A stretch of DNA of 7,725 nucleotides, from assembly GCA_039819885.1 (NCBI GenBank), contig JBCBRD010000153.1, positions 1 to 7,725 of the forward strand. Direction: 5' to 3'. The notes below the pieces were generated by a model, which did no database searches, was not told the DNA's origin, and saw nothing but the letters and a program-made list of their open reading frames with translations. This document shows, piece by piece, positions 5,382-7,725 of the stretch (position 1 is the first letter of the stretch; every line of letters begins with the position of its first letter). Source of the DNA: JBCBRD01 sp039819885 (lineage in GTDB: Bacteria; Pseudomonadota; Alphaproteobacteria; Rhizobiales; Hyphomicrobiaceae). The position numbers and the translations under genes are program-made.

Positions 5382-7725
5382 GTGCCATCGTTCTCGAAAA
5401 GTCTCGAAACTGCCCTTCACCGCGCTCTGGAATATGCCAATGAGCGCCGCCATGAGTACGCTACGCTTGAGCACTTGTTGCTTGCGCTGATGGACGATCG
5501 CGATGCGGCCGCCGTCATGCGTGCATGCAACGTTGATGGCGACGCCTTACGGACTCGGATTTCCGATTATCTCGATGAAGATCTCGGTGCCCTGGTCTCA
5601 GAGGAGGCTGATGAAGCGCAGCCTACCAATGGGTTCCAGCGTGTCATCCATCGTGCTGTCGTCCATGTTCAGTCGTCAGGTCGCGAAGAAGTGACCGGCG
5701 CGAACGTTCTCGTCGCCATTTTCGCCGAGCGTGAAAGTCACGCTGCGTTCTTCCTGCAGGAGCAGGAGATGACGAGGTTCGATGCCGTTCAGTACATCTC
5801 GCATGGCATTGCAAAGCGTCCAGGCATGAGCGAGCCGCGTTCTGTTCGTGGTGTCGACGAGGAAGGTGAAGGCGGCGGAGGTGCGTCCGGCGAGGAGAAG
5901 AAACCGTCGCAGGATGCGCTGAACACCTATTGCGTGGACCTGAATAAAAAGGCCCGCGACGGGAAGATCGATCCGCTCATCGGACGTCAATCGGAAGTGC
6001 TACGGACCATCCAGGTTCTGTGTCGGCGCTCCAAGAACAATCCGCTGTTTGTTGGTGACCCCGGTGTCGGAAAGACGGCCATTGCAGAGGGGCTTGCACG
6101 CCGGATCGTGACGGGGGACGTGCCTGAAGTTCTGCAGGACGCCACGATCTTTTCGCTGGATATGGGGGCATTGCTTGCTGGCACGCGGTATCGCGGTGAC
6201 TTCGAAGAGCGATTGAAAGCCGTCATGAAGGAAATCGAGAATTTCCCCGGCGCGGTTTTGTTCATCGACGAAATCCATACTGTCATTGGAGCGGGCGCTA
6301 CATCGGGCGGTGCTATGGATGCATCGAACCTGCTCAAACCGGCCCTGCAATCAGGTGTTCTTCGCTGTATCGGGTCGACCACGTACAAGGAATACCGTCA
6401 GCACTTCGAAAAAGACCGGGCGCTCGTGCGTCGGTTCCAGAAGATCGATGTGAAGGAGCCTTCGGTTGAAGATGCGGTTGCGATCTTAAAAGGCTTGAAG
6501 CCGTATTTCGAGGAATTCCATCGGATCAAGTACTCGAACGACAGTGTTCGGGCAGCCGTTGAATTGTCTTCGAAGTATATCAATGATCGAAAGCTGCCAG
6601 ACAAAGCGATCGATGTAATCGATGAGACTGGTGCGTCGCAAATGCTGCTTCCAGAAGACAAGCGTAAGAAGCGCATCACGACAAAGGATGTCGAGGCGAC
6701 CGTTGCAACGATGGCGCGGATCCCGCCGAAGACGATTACGAAGTCCGATGCGGATGTTCTTGTGAACCTGCAGAAGGATCTCAAGCGGCTGGTGTTTGGC
6801 CAGAACAACGCCATTGATGCGTTGTCCAGTGCCATCAAGTTGTCACGTGCCGGATTGCGGGAACCTGAGAAGCCGATTGGTTGCTACTTGTTCTCTGGTC
6901 CAACTGGTGTTGGTAAAACCGAAGTTGCCAAGCAGCTTGCCAGTTTGATGGGTGTGGAACTGCTGCGCTTTGACATGTCGGAATACATGGAGAAGCACAC
7001 GGTATCGCGACTGATCGGTGCGCCTCCAGGCTATGTCGGGTTTGATCAGGGTGGTTTGCTGACGGACGGTATCGACCAGCATCCACACAGTGTGTTGCTG
7101 CTCGACGAGATCGAGAAGGCGCACCCAGATCTCTTCAACATTCTGTTGCAGGTGATGGACCACGGCAAACTGACGGATCACAACGGCAAGTCGGTCGACT
7201 TCCGAAATGTGATTTTGATCATGACGTCAAATGCCGGTGCGTCTGATCTTGCGAAGCCGCCGATGGGCTTCAACCGCGCCAAGCGCGAGGGTGAAGATAC
7301 AGAGGCGATCAACAAGATGTTTACCCCAGAGTTCCGGAACCGGCTTGATGCGGTTATTCCGTTTGCTGGTCTCTCGACCGAAGTTATCGAGAAGGTCGTC
7401 GAGAAGTTTGTGTTCCAGCTCGAAGCGCAACTTGCCGATCGTGGCGTGACGATTGAACTCTCGCCGGAAGCAGCCGCGTTGATTGCTGAACGTGGGTACG
7501 ACGACAAGTTCGGTGCGCGTCCGCTCGCACGGTTGATCCAGGAGGAGATCAAGAAGCCGCTTGCTGATGAGCTGCTGTTTGGTCAACTCAAACATGGCGG
7601 TACCGTCAAGGTCGTCATTGAAGGCGAAGGCAAGGATCGGAAAATCGACTTTGAGGCAAACTGTGCCGATCACATTGCCGTCTACGGCCCAGACAACCAT
7701 ATGCGTTTGACCGGCCTACACGAAA
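5382..7725 (+). CDS. clpA: ATP-dependent Clp protease ATP-binding subunit ClpA (3' end beyond window)
   Basis: This AAA+ unfoldase pairs with ClpP and accepts substrates from ClpS. The frame is open from GTG 5382 to the window end (781 codons; E. coli ClpA has 758), so only a short tail is missing. The GTG start is supported by the Clp-N opening PSFSKSLETALHRALEYA directly after it. The order is: N-domain (about 1-145), Gly/Glu-rich linker (about 150-175), first AAA module with Walker A GDPGVGKT (225-232, K231), Walker B LFIDE (D296-E297) and Arg finger in VRRF; second module with Walker A GPTGVGKT (506-513, K512), Walker B LLLDE (D575-E576), FTPEFRNRLD, and sensor 2 GARPLARLIQ. The ClpP-docking loop tripeptide reads MGF (628-630), where E. 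coli has IGL. There is no ClpB-type coiled-coil middle domain, so it is not a disaggregase. Both ATPase sites look intact. Confidence 0.96.
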   Translation, partial: MPSFSKSLETALHRALEYANERRHEYATLEHLLLALMDDRDAAAVMRACNVDGDALRTRISDYLDEDLGALVSEEADEAQPTNGFQRVIHRAVVHVQSSGREEVTGANVLVAIFAERESHAAFFLQEQEMTRFDAVQYISHGIAKRPGMSEPRSVRGVDEEGEGGGGASGEEKKPSQDALNTYCVDLNKKARDGKIDPLIGRQSEVLRTIQVLCRRSKNNPLFVGDPGVGKTAIAEGLARRIVTGDVPEVLQDATIFSLDMGALLAGTRYRGDFEERLKAVMKEIENFPGAVLFIDEIHTVIGAGATSGGAMDASNLLKPALQSGVLRCIGSTTYKEYRQHFEKDRALVRRFQKIDVKEPSVEDAVAILKGLKPYFEEFHRIKYSNDSVRAAVELSSKYINDRKLPDKAIDVIDETGASQMLLPEDKRKKRITTKDVEATVATMARIPPKTITKSDADVLVNLQKDLKRLVFGQNNAIDALSSAIKLSRAGLREPEKPIGCYLFSGPTGVGKTEVAKQLASLMGVELLRFDMSEYMEKHTVSRLIGAPPGYVGFDQGGLLTDGIDQHPHSVLLLDEIEKAHPDLFNILLQVMDHGKLTDHNGKSVDFRNVILIMTSNAGASDLAKPPMGFNRAKREGEDTEAINKMFTPEFRNRLDAVIPFAGLSTEVIEKVVEKFVFQLEAQLADRGVTIELSPEAAALIAERGYDDKFGARPLARLIQEEIKKPLADELLFGQLKHGGTVKVVIEGEGKDRKIDFEANCADHIAVYGPDNHMRLTGLHE

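Noticed and set aside
6398..7700. Long minus-strand open frames (124-157 codons) opposite clpA
   Set aside because: Codon-bias shadows of a fully conserved ClpA frame; the translations show no family features.
1..7725. Search for CRISPR arrays, insertion-sequence ends, tRNA or rRNA genes, toxin-antitoxin or phage-defence genes
   Set aside because: No spaced direct repeats, transposase-like frames, cloverleaf sequences or defence-type domains were seen; all larger frames belong to known housekeeping families or the VWA/J pair.

Overview
The window looks like a chromosomal housekeeping segment of an alphaproteobacterium, most likely of the order Hyphomicrobiales (Rhizobiales). This placement is inferred from protein character: a PutA-type C-terminus, a VWA protein next to a Tim14/Pam18-like J protein, a D-Ala-D-Ala carboxypeptidase fused to a SPOR domain, a short Phasin_2-type protein, and ClpS-ClpA of the alphaproteobacterial type. 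Moderate GC and uniform coding style give no sign of a mobile element, prophage, CRISPR array, tRNA or rRNA.

Layout. Positions 1-471 (+) are the last 156 codons of putA (proline catabolism). Positions 598-1407 (+) encode a cytosolic von Willebrand factor A (VWA) protein of unknown role with a MIDAS-like metal site. Positions 1501-2205 (+) encode a membrane-anchored J-domain protein whose C-terminus resembles mitochondrial Tim14/Pam18. Convergent to it, 2262-3974 (-) encodes an exported penicillin-binding DD-carboxypeptidase with a long basic linker and a C-terminal SPOR domain. A divergent 409-bp intergenic region (3975-4383) follows. Its right half carries two dyads and a plausible sigma70 promoter for a small, very methionine-rich phasin (4384-4719, +), which ends in a strong intrinsic terminator (4755-4785). 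The clpS (4996-5376) - clpA (5382 to beyond the window end) operon follows, with 5 nt between the genes.

How the genes work together. ClpS and ClpA form the N-degron branch of ATP-dependent proteolysis: ClpS delivers N-end-rule substrates to ClpA, which unfolds them into ClpP. The phasin should coat polyhydroxyalkanoate (PHA) granules, and its promoter region carries TGC-rich inverted repeats compatible with PhaR-type repression. The VWA and J-domain genes are co-directional and may form a functional pair. The carboxypeptidase trims peptidoglycan stem peptides and is probably recruited to the division site by its SPOR domain.

I do not see a wholly new multi-gene system. The best leads are the operator-like architecture in front of the phasin, the VWA/J-protein pair, and the SPOR-fused carboxypeptidase with its basic linker.
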